Source of the DNA: Clostridium lundense DSM 17049
Lineage (GTDB): Bacteria; Bacillota; Clostridia; Clostridiales; Clostridiaceae
Assembly: GCF_000619945.1 (NCBI RefSeq)
Contig: NZ_JHVC01000001.1
Coordinates: 1 to 64,000, forward strand
Length of the DNA: 64,000 nucleotides
Direction of reading: 5' to 3'
Numbering within the stretch: position 1 is the stretch's first letter; each line of letters opens with the position of its first letter. Under the pieces are notes generated by a model. The model did not search any database. It saw nothing but the letters and a program-made list of their open reading frames with translations, and was not told where the DNA came from. Below are positions 9,001 to 16,913 of this stretch, in pieces. A program made the translations under genes and the position numbers.

Positions 9001-9179
9001 TATTGTAGTAGGAAAAAAAGAATATGTTCAATTAAATTAAAATTAGAAATTCAAAGTAAGATATTAATAACAGAGATTATTAAAGTTTATGGTGAAGTAG
9101 ATGGTAATTGTGATTATAGAAGAAGCATAAATATCCTGTATTGTTCTTATATTAAACCCGTTGAATATTTTACATAAAC

Positions 9180-9217
9180 TGATACAATATAAACGTTAGT
9201 AACGTCATATTGTATCA
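9180..9217. promoter_or_regulatory. 38-bp near-perfect palindrome upstream of marR
   Basis: TGATACAATAT (9180-9190) pairs with ATATTGTATCA (9207-9217), and inside it ACGTTA-g-TAACGT pairs again. It ends 45 bases before the marR start and has no U-tract, so an operator, perhaps for the MarR protein itself, is more likely than a terminator. Nothing else is evident in 9001-9262. Confidence 0.55.
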
Positions 9218-9262
9218 TGTTTAAGTTATTAATGGTAAAAATACAAGTAAAAGAGGTGTATT

Positions 9263-9694
9263 ATGGATTTTAATTTATTAGAATGTATAGGCTTTGTAAC
9301 CAATACAGCAATAAAAGCAGTTTCAGATGACTTTAATAAAAGATTGGAGAGGTATGGGTGTACTAGAATACAATGGATTGCATTATATTTTTTATATAAT
9401 GCTGATCAACCAATAAGTCAAAAGGAATTAGCTACCCTAATGAAGGTTCAGGGTTCCTCTCTTGCTAGATTGATAGATCGTATGGAAAGAGATGGACTGA
9501 TAAAACGCATTGAGAATTCAGAAGATAAGCGTATTAAATTTCTTGAACTTACTGCAGAGGGACAGCTAAAAATAAAAACATTATTACCAGAGGGGGAAAA
9601 ATTTAGCAACTTATTATTGGATGGAATAACTACAGAAGAGTTGGATATATTTAACAAAGTTATAGATAAGATGTTAAATAATATAAAAAAATAA
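9263..9694 (+). CDS. MarR-family transcriptional regulator
   Basis: A 143-residue winged-helix regulator. The recognition helix region is QPISQKELATLMKVQGSSLARLIDRMERDGL and the wing IKRIENSEDKRIKFLELT carries the conserved D(K)R pattern of MarR proteins. Dimerising helices lie at both ends. No obvious reactive cysteine of the OhrR type: the only Cys residues are at about positions 9 and 30. It is 114 bp upstream of, and in line with, the AhpD-like/lpd/lplA genes, which have their own promoter with a palindromic site. It probably represses them in response to a small ligand or oxidant. Confidence 0.88.
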   Translation: MDFNLLECIGFVTNTAIKAVSDDFNKRLERYGCTRIQWIALYFLYNADQPISQKELATLMKVQGSSLARLIDRMERDGLIKRIENSEDKRIKFLELTAEGQLKIKTLLPEGEKFSNLLLDGITTEELDIFNKVIDKMLNNIKK

Positions 9695-9714
9695 TTTATT
9701 GTTTTGAATTCTCA

Positions 9715-9761
9715 TTGACAAAATTAAAATAGTTGCTATACTAATAATTAGCTAAGCAATT
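9715..9761 (+). promoter_or_regulatory. Sigma-A promoter and MarR-type operator of the lipoate operon
   Basis: TTGACA at 9715-9720 and TATACT at 9737-9742 are separated by 16 bp. Immediately downstream lies an imperfect palindrome, AATTAGCTAAGCAATT (9746-9761), positioned where a bound MarR dimer would block transcription. The operator assignment is inference. Confidence 0.65.
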
Positions 9762-9808
9762 AATTTTCAATAAAAATTAATTGAATAAAATTATATGGGG
9801 GTAGTAAA

Positions 9809-10162
9809 ATGGCAAAGAATGTTAGGGAAATGTTAAATGATTTTGTTAATGGGTTAGGGACTCTTGGTGAAACTAATGGTCAAGTAGTAGATTCTTTTAT
9901 GAATTTGCTGGGTTCTACATACGAACCAAAGGCTTTAGATATTAAGACAAAGGAATTAATTAGTGTAGGGATTGCATGCTATAATAGGTGCGAGTATTGT
10001 ATCGTATATCATACCTACAAAGCTTTTGAAGCTGGGGCTACAAAAGATGAAATCTTGGAAGCAGCTATGGTATCTGTTGCATTTGGAGGAGGTCCTTCAA
10101 TGGCATACTCCGTTACACTACTAAAAGATAGTATAAATGAATTCGAGAATGATTTTGCATAA
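9809..10162 (+). CDS. AhpD-like carboxymuconolactone decarboxylase-family protein
   Basis: A 117-residue helical protein with the AhpD-type motif: Glu49 (KTKELISVGIA) and then Cys61-x2-Cys64-x3-His68 (RCEYCIVYH), followed by the helix KAFEAGATKDEILEA. In AhpD these Cys and His residues form a thiol active site that is reduced by a lipoyl group and passes electrons to a peroxidase. Here the next gene encodes a lipoyl-domain dihydrolipoyl dehydrogenase, which fits that role. A true decarboxylase activity is unlikely. Ribosome site GGGGG ahead of the ATG. Confidence 0.82.
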   Translation: MAKNVREMLNDFVNGLGTLGETNGQVVDSFMNLLGSTYEPKALDIKTKELISVGIACYNRCEYCIVYHTYKAFEAGATKDEILEAAMVSVAFGGGPSMAYSVTLLKDSINEFENDFA

Positions 10163-10218
10163 TAAATATGCCAAAAGATGGGAGGCTAAAAGCCTCTTTT
10201 TTTTAGGAGGAATATTAA

Positions 10219-11916
10219 ATGGAAAAAATTATCTTAGAAAAACTATCCGGTGAAACTAGAACTGCTAAGGTGGGCAAGATTTTAATAAAGGTAGGTCAAA
10301 ATATCAAAGAGGGCGATGGATTGTTTAATGCGGAATCTGCTAAAGGGAATTTCATCGTAAAATCTCAATATAACGGTACAATATTAAATGTTATGATTGA
10401 GGAAGGTCAACAAATCAAAATTGGTGAGAGTATTGCTGAAATTGATGGTCAAAAGGCTGATAGAAAATTCAATAATGGAAATTCAACATATAGTTTTGGT
10501 CTAGCAAAGCCAAAGAAAAAAGATATATCTTGTGACATTGCTATCATTGGAGGAGGCCCAGGTGGATATGTTGCTGCAATTCGTGCCGCACAATTAGGGG
10601 CTAGTGTAGTGCTAATAGAAAAGGACAAAATTGGAGGGACTTGTTTAAATCATGGCTGTATTCCTACTAAAAGCTTTGTAAAAAGTGCACACCTTTATGA
10701 TGAAATGCAAAAGAGTGAACTATTTGGTATTAATGCTGGACAAATGACTTTAGACATAAAGCAGATTGTAAAACGAAAAAACGAAGTTGTATCCAACTTG
10801 AGTGATGGTATTAAATATCTTTTAGAACACTGGAATATTCAGCTAATAGAAGGTGAAGCAAAGGTTTCAAAAGATATTATTCATATAAAGAACAATAGGC
10901 TTGATGCTTCCATACAAGCTAAAAATATTATTATAGCGACGGGTTCATCTCCAGCTAGATTGAATATACCAGGAGCTTCCTTGCCGGTTGTTATGACCAG
11001 TGAAGATATTTTAAATCTTAGTAAAATTCCGAAATCCATTACAATTATTGGTGGTGGAGTTATAGGTATGGAATTTGCATTCATTTTAAATTCATTTGGC
11101 TCAAAAGTAACAGTAGTAGAGTATACAGACAATATCTTATCTAATTTTGATGAAGATATTATTGAGGTTGTTACTGATGAATGCATTCAGCGTGGTATTT
11201 CCCTTTACACCAAAGCCAAAGTAGAAGCAATTTCTTTGTCAGAAGACAAAGAAGCAATTACTACTTTTTCTCAAAATGGGGAAACTCATTTTCTTGTAGG
11301 AGAAACTGTGTTAATGTCAGTAGGTAGAAATGCCAATTTAAATTCTATTGATTTAGATGCTTTGGGGGTAGAATTAAATGAAAGAAAAAATGGTATAAAA
11401 GTAGATGAGCATATGGCTACTTCCAATACATCTGTATATGCAATTGGTGATGTGACAAATAGAATTCCCCTTGCACATGTAGCTAGCCATCAAGGCATAA
11501 TTGCAGTTGAAAATTGTATGGGAAAGGATAGCAGTATGGACTATTCTGCTATTCCAAGCGCAGTATTTGTATCTCCAGAGCTTGGTGTAGTTGGACTTTG
11601 TGAGAAAGAAGCAAAACAGTTAGGTATTCCTTATCAAATAAGTAAATTCCCATTTTCCGCTAATGGAAAGGCATTAAGTCAGGGAGATACAAAAGGGTTT
11701 GTAAAGATCCTATTTGATGATAAGGATTACAAAATTTTAGGTGCTGCTGTAATAGGCCCTGGTGCAACTGATTTAATCTCAAATTTTACTAATTTAATTC
11801 AGCAAAAAATTGATTATAGGACATTAAGCCATACTGTTTTTGCTCATCCCACTACAGCAGAAGCCGTAAATGAGGCTATATTGGGTATAACTGGGGAGAT
11901 GATTCATTTTGCATAA
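10219..11916 (+). CDS. lpdA: Dihydrolipoyl dehydrogenase with N-terminal lipoyl domain
   Basis: A 565-residue flavoprotein. Residues 1-78 form a lipoyl/biotinyl domain; Lys42 in NAESAKGNF sits at the usual lipoylation site. Residues about 104-565 are the pyridine nucleotide-disulfide oxidoreductase: the FAD-binding GGGPGG, the redox pair Cys142/Cys147 in GGTCLNHGCIPTK, a second GGGVIGMEFA NAD(H) loop, a second FAD segment SVYAIGDV, and the C-terminal interface with FAHPTTAE (His-Glu couple). It oxidises its dihydrolipoyl arm with NAD+ or runs in reverse. It overlaps lplA, which can attach its lipoate. Confidence 0.93.
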   Translation: MEKIILEKLSGETRTAKVGKILIKVGQNIKEGDGLFNAESAKGNFIVKSQYNGTILNVMIEEGQQIKIGESIAEIDGQKADRKFNNGNSTYSFGLAKPKKKDISCDIAIIGGGPGGYVAAIRAAQLGASVVLIEKDKIGGTCLNHGCIPTKSFVKSAHLYDEMQKSELFGINAGQMTLDIKQIVKRKNEVVSNLSDGIKYLLEHWNIQLIEGEAKVSKDIIHIKNNRLDASIQAKNIIIATGSSPARLNIPGASLPVVMTSEDILNLSKIPKSITIIGGGVIGMEFAFILNSFGSKVTVVEYTDNILSNFDEDIIEVVTDECIQRGISLYTKAKVEAISLSEDKEAITTFSQNGETHFLVGETVLMSVGRNANLNSIDLDALGVELNERKNGIKVDEHMATSNTSVYAIGDVTNRIPLAHVASHQGIIAVENCMGKDSSMDYSAIPSAVFVSPELGVVGLCEKEAKQLGIPYQISKFPFSANGKALSQGDTKGFVKILFDDKDYKILGAAVIGPGATDLISNFTNLIQQKIDYRTLSHTVFAHPTTAEAVNEAILGITGEMIHFA

Positions 11917-12853
11917 AATTTATATTTCAAATAGTTATAATCCATTTTTCAATTTAGCTTTAGAAGAATATATTGCTAAGCAACATAGTTCTAAGGATGA
12001 GGTGCTTTTCCTATGGCAGAATCAGAACACAGTAGTTATTGGCAGAAATCAGAATCCATGGAAGGAATGCAATCTTGAGGAATTAAAATCACAACAAGGA
12101 CAATTAGTAAGGCGTTTGTCTGGTGGTGGTGCAGTTTATCATGACTTGGGAAATTTAAACTTTAGTTTTATCTCAGATTACTGCACAGAAAAAATAAAAA
12201 ATAATATTAATAAGATTATCAAGGCATTAGAGCTTAGTGGAATAAATGCTTATTATAGTGGAAAAAATGATATTTTAGCTGATGGTTATAAAATCTCTGG
12301 AACCGCATTTTATTTGGAAAATGATACACTATGCCAACATGGTACATTATTAGTTGATGTTGACTTGGAAAAAATGAGCAGAATATTAACTGTTTCACAA
12401 AAAAAAATGCAGTCTAAAGGCATTGATTCTGTAAAGTCCAGAGTTGTTAATATTAATTCTTTAAATAGTGAAATTTCAATTGAAAGTTTAAAAAAAAATT
12501 TGATTAAAATATTTTCATCCTCAGGTAAAAAAGTATCTATATCTACTATAAATTATGTATCAGAAGATTCTATATCTGATAGTATGGTAGAGGCATACAA
12601 ACTTATGGAAACTTATAAAAGTTGGCAGTGGAACTATGGATCTTCTCCAGAATTTAATTTGGAGATTACTGAAAAATTTCCTTGGGGAGAAATTGATATA
12701 TACCTTCTTGTAATTGATGGCATAATTACTAAAGTAGAAGTTTATACAGATGCTCTGGAGGTTGATATACCCAAAAAAATCACAGAAAGAGTTCAGAATA
12801 CAAAGTACGATTATAATAAAATTATGGGTATTATTTCCAACATAAAATCTTAG
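11909..12853 (+). CDS. lplA: Lipoate-protein ligase A
   Basis: A 314-residue ligase that activates free lipoate with ATP and attaches it to a lysine of a lipoyl domain. Visible motifs are NLALEEYI near the N-terminus, the RRLSGGGAVYHD loop (residues 68-79) of the biotin/lipoate ligase fold, and the lysine in NDILADGYKISGTAFY that contacts lipoyl-AMP. The C-terminal ~90 residues form the accessory domain (WGSSPEFN-like WNYGSSPEFN). The start is TTG, overlapping the end of lpdA by 8 bases, so translation is coupled and the most likely partner is the lipoyl domain of that protein. Confidence 0.92.
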   Translation: MHKIYISNSYNPFFNLALEEYIAKQHSSKDEVLFLWQNQNTVVIGRNQNPWKECNLEELKSQQGQLVRRLSGGGAVYHDLGNLNFSFISDYCTEKIKNNINKIIKALELSGINAYYSGKNDILADGYKISGTAFYLENDTLCQHGTLLVDVDLEKMSRILTVSQKKMQSKGIDSVKSRVVNINSLNSEISIESLKKNLIKIFSSSGKKVSISTINYVSEDSISDSMVEAYKLMETYKSWQWNYGSSPEFNLEITEKFPWGEIDIYLLVIDGIITKVEVYTDALEVDIPKKITERVQNTKYDYNKIMGIISNIKS

Positions 12854-12983
12854 TATAAGATGTAATTCTTGCAAGGAATTTTGATAAAACAGGTTATAAA
12901 ATATAAGATAACATAAAAAAGAGTGTAAAAGGATTTATTCCTTCGAGGTAACGAGAAGGAGTTTCCTTAGAATATGAAGTAGT

Positions 12984-13020
12984 AAAAGTCTTAGTTATTA
13001 ATTTAGCTAAGACTTTTTAT
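12984..13020 (+). terminator. Intrinsic terminator of the lipoate operon
   Basis: AAAAGTCTTAG (12984-12994) pairs with CTAAGACTTTT (13007-13017), followed by TATTTTT. It lies about 130 bases past the lplA stop. Confidence 0.8.
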
Positions 13021-13099
13021 TTTTAAAAAATTTAATAATATAAGAAATCAGCAGGAATATATAGATTTTTCAAGAGTATTTTTATTATGAATTTTATAC

Positions 13100-13460
13100 T
13101 CAAGTTATAACTTGAGAGAAAGCAATGCAATAGTTAATAGAATAGAAAGGAGTGTTGAGGGATAATACTTGTTTTTTTATGAAATTTTTTGAATATGGCG
13201 TAAAAATACCACAAAATTCAAACTGAACTTGAATAATGTGGTGTTTATAAGAATTGTTCACTCTTGCAGTTTATTTATTAATACTAAGTCATCATTCATA
13301 AGAAAATTCTTTTAACTAATGGATCTATAAAGAAAATGAATCCTGCAATAATCATGAAAATGGAAATAATCCTGAGAATTTTTTGTTCTTTGCTAGTATT
13401 CAAGAAATAATAGATTCCCATATAGATAAATAATATTCCTATTAACGAATCTTTTGGCGC
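13100..13460. repeat. Duplicated block (less eroded copy)
   Basis: This matches 8160-8450, in the same orientation. It contains the C-terminal part of the intact DUF6442-like gene, a 40-bp hairpin and the AGAATAGAAAGG motif. The distances between matched pieces differ, so insertions or deletions have occurred since duplication. Confidence 0.65.
13208..13242 (-). terminator. Intrinsic terminator of the DUF6442-like gene
   Basis: On the minus strand ACCACATTATTCAA pairs (with one internal mismatch zone) with TTGAATTTTGTGGT, followed by ATTTTTA. A closely similar hairpin lies at 21797-21830 behind another minus-strand gene. Confidence 0.7.
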
Positions 13461-13613
13461 TCCTGTGAACCAATTATATACAATATGTACAATTAATAAT
13501 ATCATGCTGCAGATACCAGCTACACTCGATGCGCGGCTATTAAGTAATGTATCCCTTTCATCCTTACAGAGAGTTTCTGGTTTTGATTTTTTTAATAATT
13601 TATCTTTATTCAA
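13296..13613 (-). CDS. Small DUF6442-like membrane protein
   Basis: A protein of about 105 residues with a charged N-terminus (KDKLLKKSKPETLCKDERD) and three hydrophobic segments (AGICSMILLIVHIVYNWF, LIGILFIYMGIYYFL, ILRIISIFMIIAGFIFFI). This layout fits the DUF6442 group of clostridial membrane proteins; the function is unknown. The frame extends upstream to 13658, but AGGGGTG is spaced correctly only for the TTG at 13613, which I take as the start. A broken second copy lies at 8275-8417. Confidence 0.6.
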   Translation of the reverse strand: MNKDKLLKKSKPETLCKDERDTLLNSRASSVAGICSMILLIVHIVYNWFTGAPKDSLIGILFIYMGIYYFLNTSKEQKILRIISIFMIIAGFIFFIDPLVKRIFL

Positions 13614-13785
13614 TGTAATCACCCCTTTGTCCTCTATATTATAAAGTATACATATCATAATATCAAGAATTCAAAGTGATAAGATGGTTACAGTGGATGG
13701 AATGCAGGGGAGAGGACTTGGGTACATACAATAGTTATATGTAAGGGGATAGGAATACTTGTGGGGAGTGCTATTTTTCACAATG

Positions 13786-13921
13786 TTTTTTCATATGAAT
13801 ATACAAATATAATATGCTATATTTAACTATTGTGAATTAATTATAGCATATTAGTAAAGAAAAACATGTAAGTTTTTATAATCATAATCAGAAAGTGTTT
13901 AAAGCTATTAATTATCCTATA
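13786..13921. repeat. Duplicated promoter-proximal segment (copy 2 of 2)
   Basis: This is the near-identical counterpart of 8874-9000. Here the reverse-strand start region (TTTTTTCATATG) leads into unrelated sequence at about 13785, so the gene that should follow, a homologue of 8484-8882, has been deleted. Confidence 0.85.
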
Positions 13922-13924
13922 GTT

Positions 13925-14605
13925 CTAACTTCGATATTTTTTAGGGATTTTTTTATCCACAATTTTTGCATCCCCATTAATACTAATGTGAGGTATTTCT
14001 TTTTTTAATGTTTTAGTTAAATGCTTTACCTCTTTATATTGATGGTTACTAACTGAAACATCTTCTAAAGTTACTGGTTGCTTGTGTATGTCGATACGTT
14101 CTTCACTGATAGGTATTCGAATAGTTTCAGTATGAGCATCTGATTTATTATGAAATTGTGAATCAAAAACAGTCTTTTCAATAACAAGTTCCTCACGTTT
14201 TATAGGTACAGTAATATTTTTTTCTTCTGTTAAAACTTCTTTGTGAATGGATACCTTACCAGTTTGTTTTTTGTTTTTAGATATTTTCATCTGTTCTTCG
14301 CGAAGTTGCATCTTCATATCACTATCTGAATTATGAGGAATCTTCTTTGAAATTGTTTCAATATCGTTCTTATATGTCTTACTCTGAGCCATTAGCCTAC
14401 CTATAACTACACCTATAATAATGCCTAATATAGTTCCAACTATGTTTGGTTCAATTGATGTAATTGTAAATATAGTTACAAGCCCGGGTATAGTTAAAAT
14501 AGAGAACTTATATAAAATAGCAATTATAAAACCAATTATTCCTCCAATAGCAGCACCTGTTAAATATTGAATATTTTCTATATTAGGTACATCTTTGTTT
14601 AACAT
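13925..14605 (-). CDS. DUF2382 stress protein with N-terminal membrane segment
   Basis: A 226-residue protein. Residues about 14-85 are hydrophobic and glycine-rich (AAIGGIIGFIIAILYKF, GTILGIIIGVVIGRLM), like glycine-zipper membrane segments. The rest is a DUF2382 (YsnF/AvaK) domain with its typical alternation: VSIHKEVLTEEKNITVPIKRE, ELVIEKTVF, TIRIPISEERIDIHKQPV, DVSVSNHQYKEV. DUF2382 proteins are linked to general stress and envelope protection; the mechanism is unknown. AGGAGG is placed directly after a terminator hairpin of the upstream DUF2382 gene. Confidence 0.8.
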   Translation of the reverse strand: MLNKDVPNIENIQYLTGAAIGGIIGFIIAILYKFSILTIPGLVTIFTITSIEPNIVGTILGIIIGVVIGRLMAQSKTYKNDIETISKKIPHNSDSDMKMQLREEQMKISKNKKQTGKVSIHKEVLTEEKNITVPIKREELVIEKTVFDSQFHNKSDAHTETIRIPISEERIDIHKQPVTLEDVSVSNHQYKEVKHLTKTLKKEIPHISINGDAKIVDKKIPKKYRS

Positions 14606-14622
14606 GCTCTATCCTCCTAAAA

Positions 14623-14660
14623 AACACCTCTTAAATCTAACATATAATTTGAGAGGTGTT
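14623..14660 (-). terminator. Terminator immediately ahead of a ribosome site
   Basis: On the minus strand AACACCTCTCAAAT pairs with ATTTAAGAGGTGTT (one mismatch), then TTTTTAGGAGG follows, so the U-tract abuts the ribosome site of the 13925-14605 gene. It should end most transcripts of the upstream DUF2382 gene and set the level of the downstream one. Confidence 0.75.
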
Positions 14661-14683
14661 TTTTTATTTATTTTATAAATTCC

Positions 14684-15142
14684 TTAATGGAAGCCATTAT
14701 CTGTATTGTTATCCACTATATCTGCATCACCATTTGTGTTTATGCGAGCTTCTTCTCTTTTTATGTTTTCATCCACTCGCCTTGTTTCCTGGACTTCACG
14801 TTTATGAGCAGATACCTCTCCAGTTACCACTGTGTGTTTATCCACGTTGACTTGTTCTTCACTGACTGGAATACGTATGGTTTCTTCATCACCAATAGGT
14901 TCATCACTAGCTTCGTTATCTATTGATCTTCTTTCAATAACAACTTCTTCATGAGTAACGGGAACATCAACTGTTTTTTGCTCTTCAACAATTTCCTTAC
15001 TTAGTTCAACTTCACCCTTTTGAACTTTGCTTTTATTTATATCAAGTTCTTCCTTATGAAGTGTAAGTCTTCCTTCATCTTTACTTTTCTTATTATCATG
15101 GTCATTGTCATTGCCTAAAATATTGTCAAATAAACCCATCAT
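14684..15142 (-). CDS. Soluble DUF2382 stress protein
   Basis: A 152-residue hydrophilic protein. It begins MMGLFDNILGNDNDHDNKK and continues with one DUF2382 domain: RLTLHKEELDINKSKVQ, EEQKTVDVPVTHEEVVIERR, EETIRIPVSEEQVNVDKHTV, EVSAHKREVQETRRV, ending REEARINTNGDADIVD. The final strand INGDA/NTNGDA is shared with the protein encoded next. No membrane segment. The pair probably gives one cytosolic and one membrane-bound form of the same stress domain. Strong GGAGG before the ATG. Confidence 0.85.
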   Translation of the reverse strand: MMGLFDNILGNDNDHDNKKSKDEGRLTLHKEELDINKSKVQKGEVELSKEIVEEQKTVDVPVTHEEVVIERRSIDNEASDEPIGDEETIRIPVSEEQVNVDKHTVVTGEVSAHKREVQETRRVDENIKREEARINTNGDADIVDNNTDNGFH

Positions 15143-15380
15143 AAGTATTACCTCCTATGAGTACATATTTTCAATTCATTAATATTTTATCCCTGCTGAA
15201 GTAATATATCCTTTGTGAAATATGGAGTTAAAGTAAATGGCTTACAACAAATAAATGCTATTTTAATTTGAAAGGTTATATAATACTTAAAGAACTATAT
15301 TTTTCAATGTATACCTTTAAAATTAAATTATGACGCTAATGTATAAGAAGTAGTAACATTTTTTAAAATATAGAATACTC

Positions 15381-15419
15381 TATATTAGGGATAGGGACAT
15401 GCCTCCTATCTCTAATATA
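15381..15419. promoter_or_regulatory. Inverted repeat just ahead of the 15439 gene
   Basis: TATATTAGGGATAGG (15381-15395) pairs with CCTATCTCTAATATA (about 15404-15418) with one mismatch. It ends 20 bases before the start codon and could be an operator or an RNA hairpin over the leader. Nothing else stands out in 15143-15438. Confidence 0.45.
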
Positions 15420-15438
15420 AAACTGGACGGTGAATGTA

Positions 15439-15825
15439 ATGAGTGCATCAGAATATCAAAATATAACTGATAATGATAGAAGATGTCAAGATGATCCTGT
15501 TACAATTGGAGCAACATGTGTTGCTGAATTAGCTCCTAACGTTTTTGTGTTACTTGTTGAAGTAGAAGTAGAAGTAACGGGTGAAGAAATAGAAGAAGTG
15601 CTTGTAATAAGAATAACACCTGCTCAAGCAGCAGAACTAATAAGATCAGTTGGCCGTTGTGAAATAGTAGGTCCAGATGAAATTCCAACTCCAGCACCTG
15701 GAAGAGAAGTAAATCTTATTTGTGCATTTGTATTTGGCCAAAATGTATTTTTGGTATTTAACGTTGAAACCAATAGAACAGATGAGCTTGTTTTAGTTAG
15801 AGTTCCTTTATGCCCAATTGTTTAA
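15439..15825 (+). CDS. Unknown protein with two similar beta-rich halves
   Basis: A 128-residue protein rich in V, E and I. Two halves resemble each other: CVAELAPNVFVLLVEVEV...EEVLVIRI and CAFVFGQNVFLVFNVET...DELVLVRV, each starting with a cysteine, so a duplicated beta-hairpin or sandwich is likely. There is no signal peptide or membrane segment. I do not recognise the family; clostridial spore or envelope proteins sometimes look like this, but that is a guess. A GTG three codons upstream is an alternative start; the ribosome site is weak for both. Confidence 0.6.
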   Translation: MSASEYQNITDNDRRCQDDPVTIGATCVAELAPNVFVLLVEVEVEVTGEEIEEVLVIRITPAQAAELIRSVGRCEIVGPDEIPTPAPGREVNLICAFVFGQNVFLVFNVETNRTDELVLVRVPLCPIV

Positions 15826-15917
15826 TAGAAATAACAAACTTTAAATTGTATAAATGAATTATAATGTTGAGTAGTATAAGAGCTATAAAAAAGCAAGCAT
15901 TTTATAGTATAAAATAA

Positions 15918-15958
15918 AGAGCCAGTGCACTGGGAATAATCCTCAGTGTACTGACTCT
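15918..15958. terminator. Bidirectional intrinsic terminator
   Basis: AGAGCCAGTGCACTG pairs with CAGTGTACTGACTCT (two mismatches) and is followed by ATTTTAATTTT. It lies about 90 bases past the stop of the 15439-15825 gene. Confidence 0.75.
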
Positions 15959-16208
15959 ATTTTAATTTTGTATTTTTAAGTTACGTTATAAATAAATTAC
16001 TGCCAATGTCGGCTAGTAGTATAAGTCTTAACTTGTTTGGGAAATGCCGTAGATGATTGATATGCTCACCTTAAAGTATGTAGATTAAATAATAAAAATC
16101 TTCTACTAAAAAGGGGAGTATTTTAGAATAATACGGTATTATAGTAAGGTTTTTAGTTACTATGTTAAATAATAAGAGTATAAAGAAACTACATATTATA
16201 TAAAATTT
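15959..16208. other. Gene-free stretch with a short palindrome
   Basis: I see no coding sequence here. ATAATAC-g-GTATTAT, centred near 16134, is a 7-1-7 palindrome that could bind a regulator, and TACTAAAAAGGGGAGTA lies just before it. Confidence 0.35.
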
Positions 16209-16913
16209 CTACGTAAACAAATGCTTCGAAATATTTTTAAAATCACCATCTACGCAATAATATACAGCATTGTCTTTTTGTGAATAAACCATAGAGAAGG
16301 ATGTTTTCCACTGGTCACTATTTTGCTTTAAAGCTTCTAATATTTGAAAAGCTGTATCCACATCTAAATTATTAGACTTATCTAACAGCTCCTTTGCAGT
16401 TTTATATCTGTCTATACCGTTGCCGTTCAATTCTCCATTATTTTTAAAATCCCACAACGAGAAATTTGACATTACAAAATATGGGGTTTCACTTGCAGGA
16501 CTGTAAATTACTCCACGTCCCGGTTCAACTATGCAAACATTACCATATTTATCAACAATCATATTGTGAACACTAAAATTAGGAACGTTCACAACTTCTA
16601 TATTTTTCAAATATCTGTTGATTTCATCAGATGGAATTATACCGGCAAGAATATCATCTATCAATTTTGAGGTATGGGTAACTTTTTTACTGGCTCTTTT
16701 GTATAAGCCCTTTCCATTTGAATCAACCATCAAACTATTGATAAATGTACCATCACTATTAACACCAAAAGAAGGGTGCTTTCCTTTACCAATATCCACA
16801 AGGACCATAAATTTTTTTGGATCATTTATATTAACATTAAACGGCATACAATTGTTATCAAAATTCATGGCAACAATTATATCATTTCTACGATCTACAA
16901 AGCTTGTACACAT
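16209..16913 (-). CDS. Linear amide C-N hydrolase, choloylglycine hydrolase family
   Basis: A 234-residue Ntn hydrolase. The start MCTSF places the nucleophile Cys2 as the new N-terminus after Met removal; then IIVAMNFDNN, FINSLMVDSNGKGLYKR, NMIVDKYGNVCIVEPGRG and TPYFVMSNFSLWDF follow the pattern of this family. Members cleave amides such as conjugated bile salts, penicillin V or acyl-homoserine lactones. It is shorter than bile salt hydrolases (about 320 residues) and has no signal peptide, so its substrate is open. The ATG is preceded by GGAG. Confidence 0.75.
   Translation of the reverse strand: MCTSFVDRRNDIIVAMNFDNNCMPFNVNINDPKKFMVLVDIGKGKHPSFGVNSDGTFINSLMVDSNGKGLYKRASKKVTHTSKLIDDILAGIIPSDEINRYLKNIEVVNVPNFSVHNMIVDKYGNVCIVEPGRGVIYSPASETPYFVMSNFSLWDFKNNGELNGNGIDRYKTAKELLDKSNNLDVDTAFQILEALKQNSDQWKTSFSMVYSQKDNAVYYCVDGDFKNISKHLFT

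Noticed and set aside
8983..9177. Plus-strand frame of 64 codons with a GTG start
   Set aside because: It begins within the duplicated non-coding block, has no ribosome site, and its lysine/isoleucine-rich product looks random. The palindrome right after it could be its terminator, but this is not enough.
9809..10162. Gamma-carboxymuconolactone decarboxylase of aromatic degradation
   Set aside because: The CxxC...H motif and the adjacent lipoyl dehydrogenase fit the AhpD branch; no other aromatic-degradation gene is present.
14656..14926. Plus-strand frames rich in Cys, His and Tyr
   Set aside because: They are antisense to the DUF2382 gene 14684-15142, and the composition is that expected of its reverse complement.
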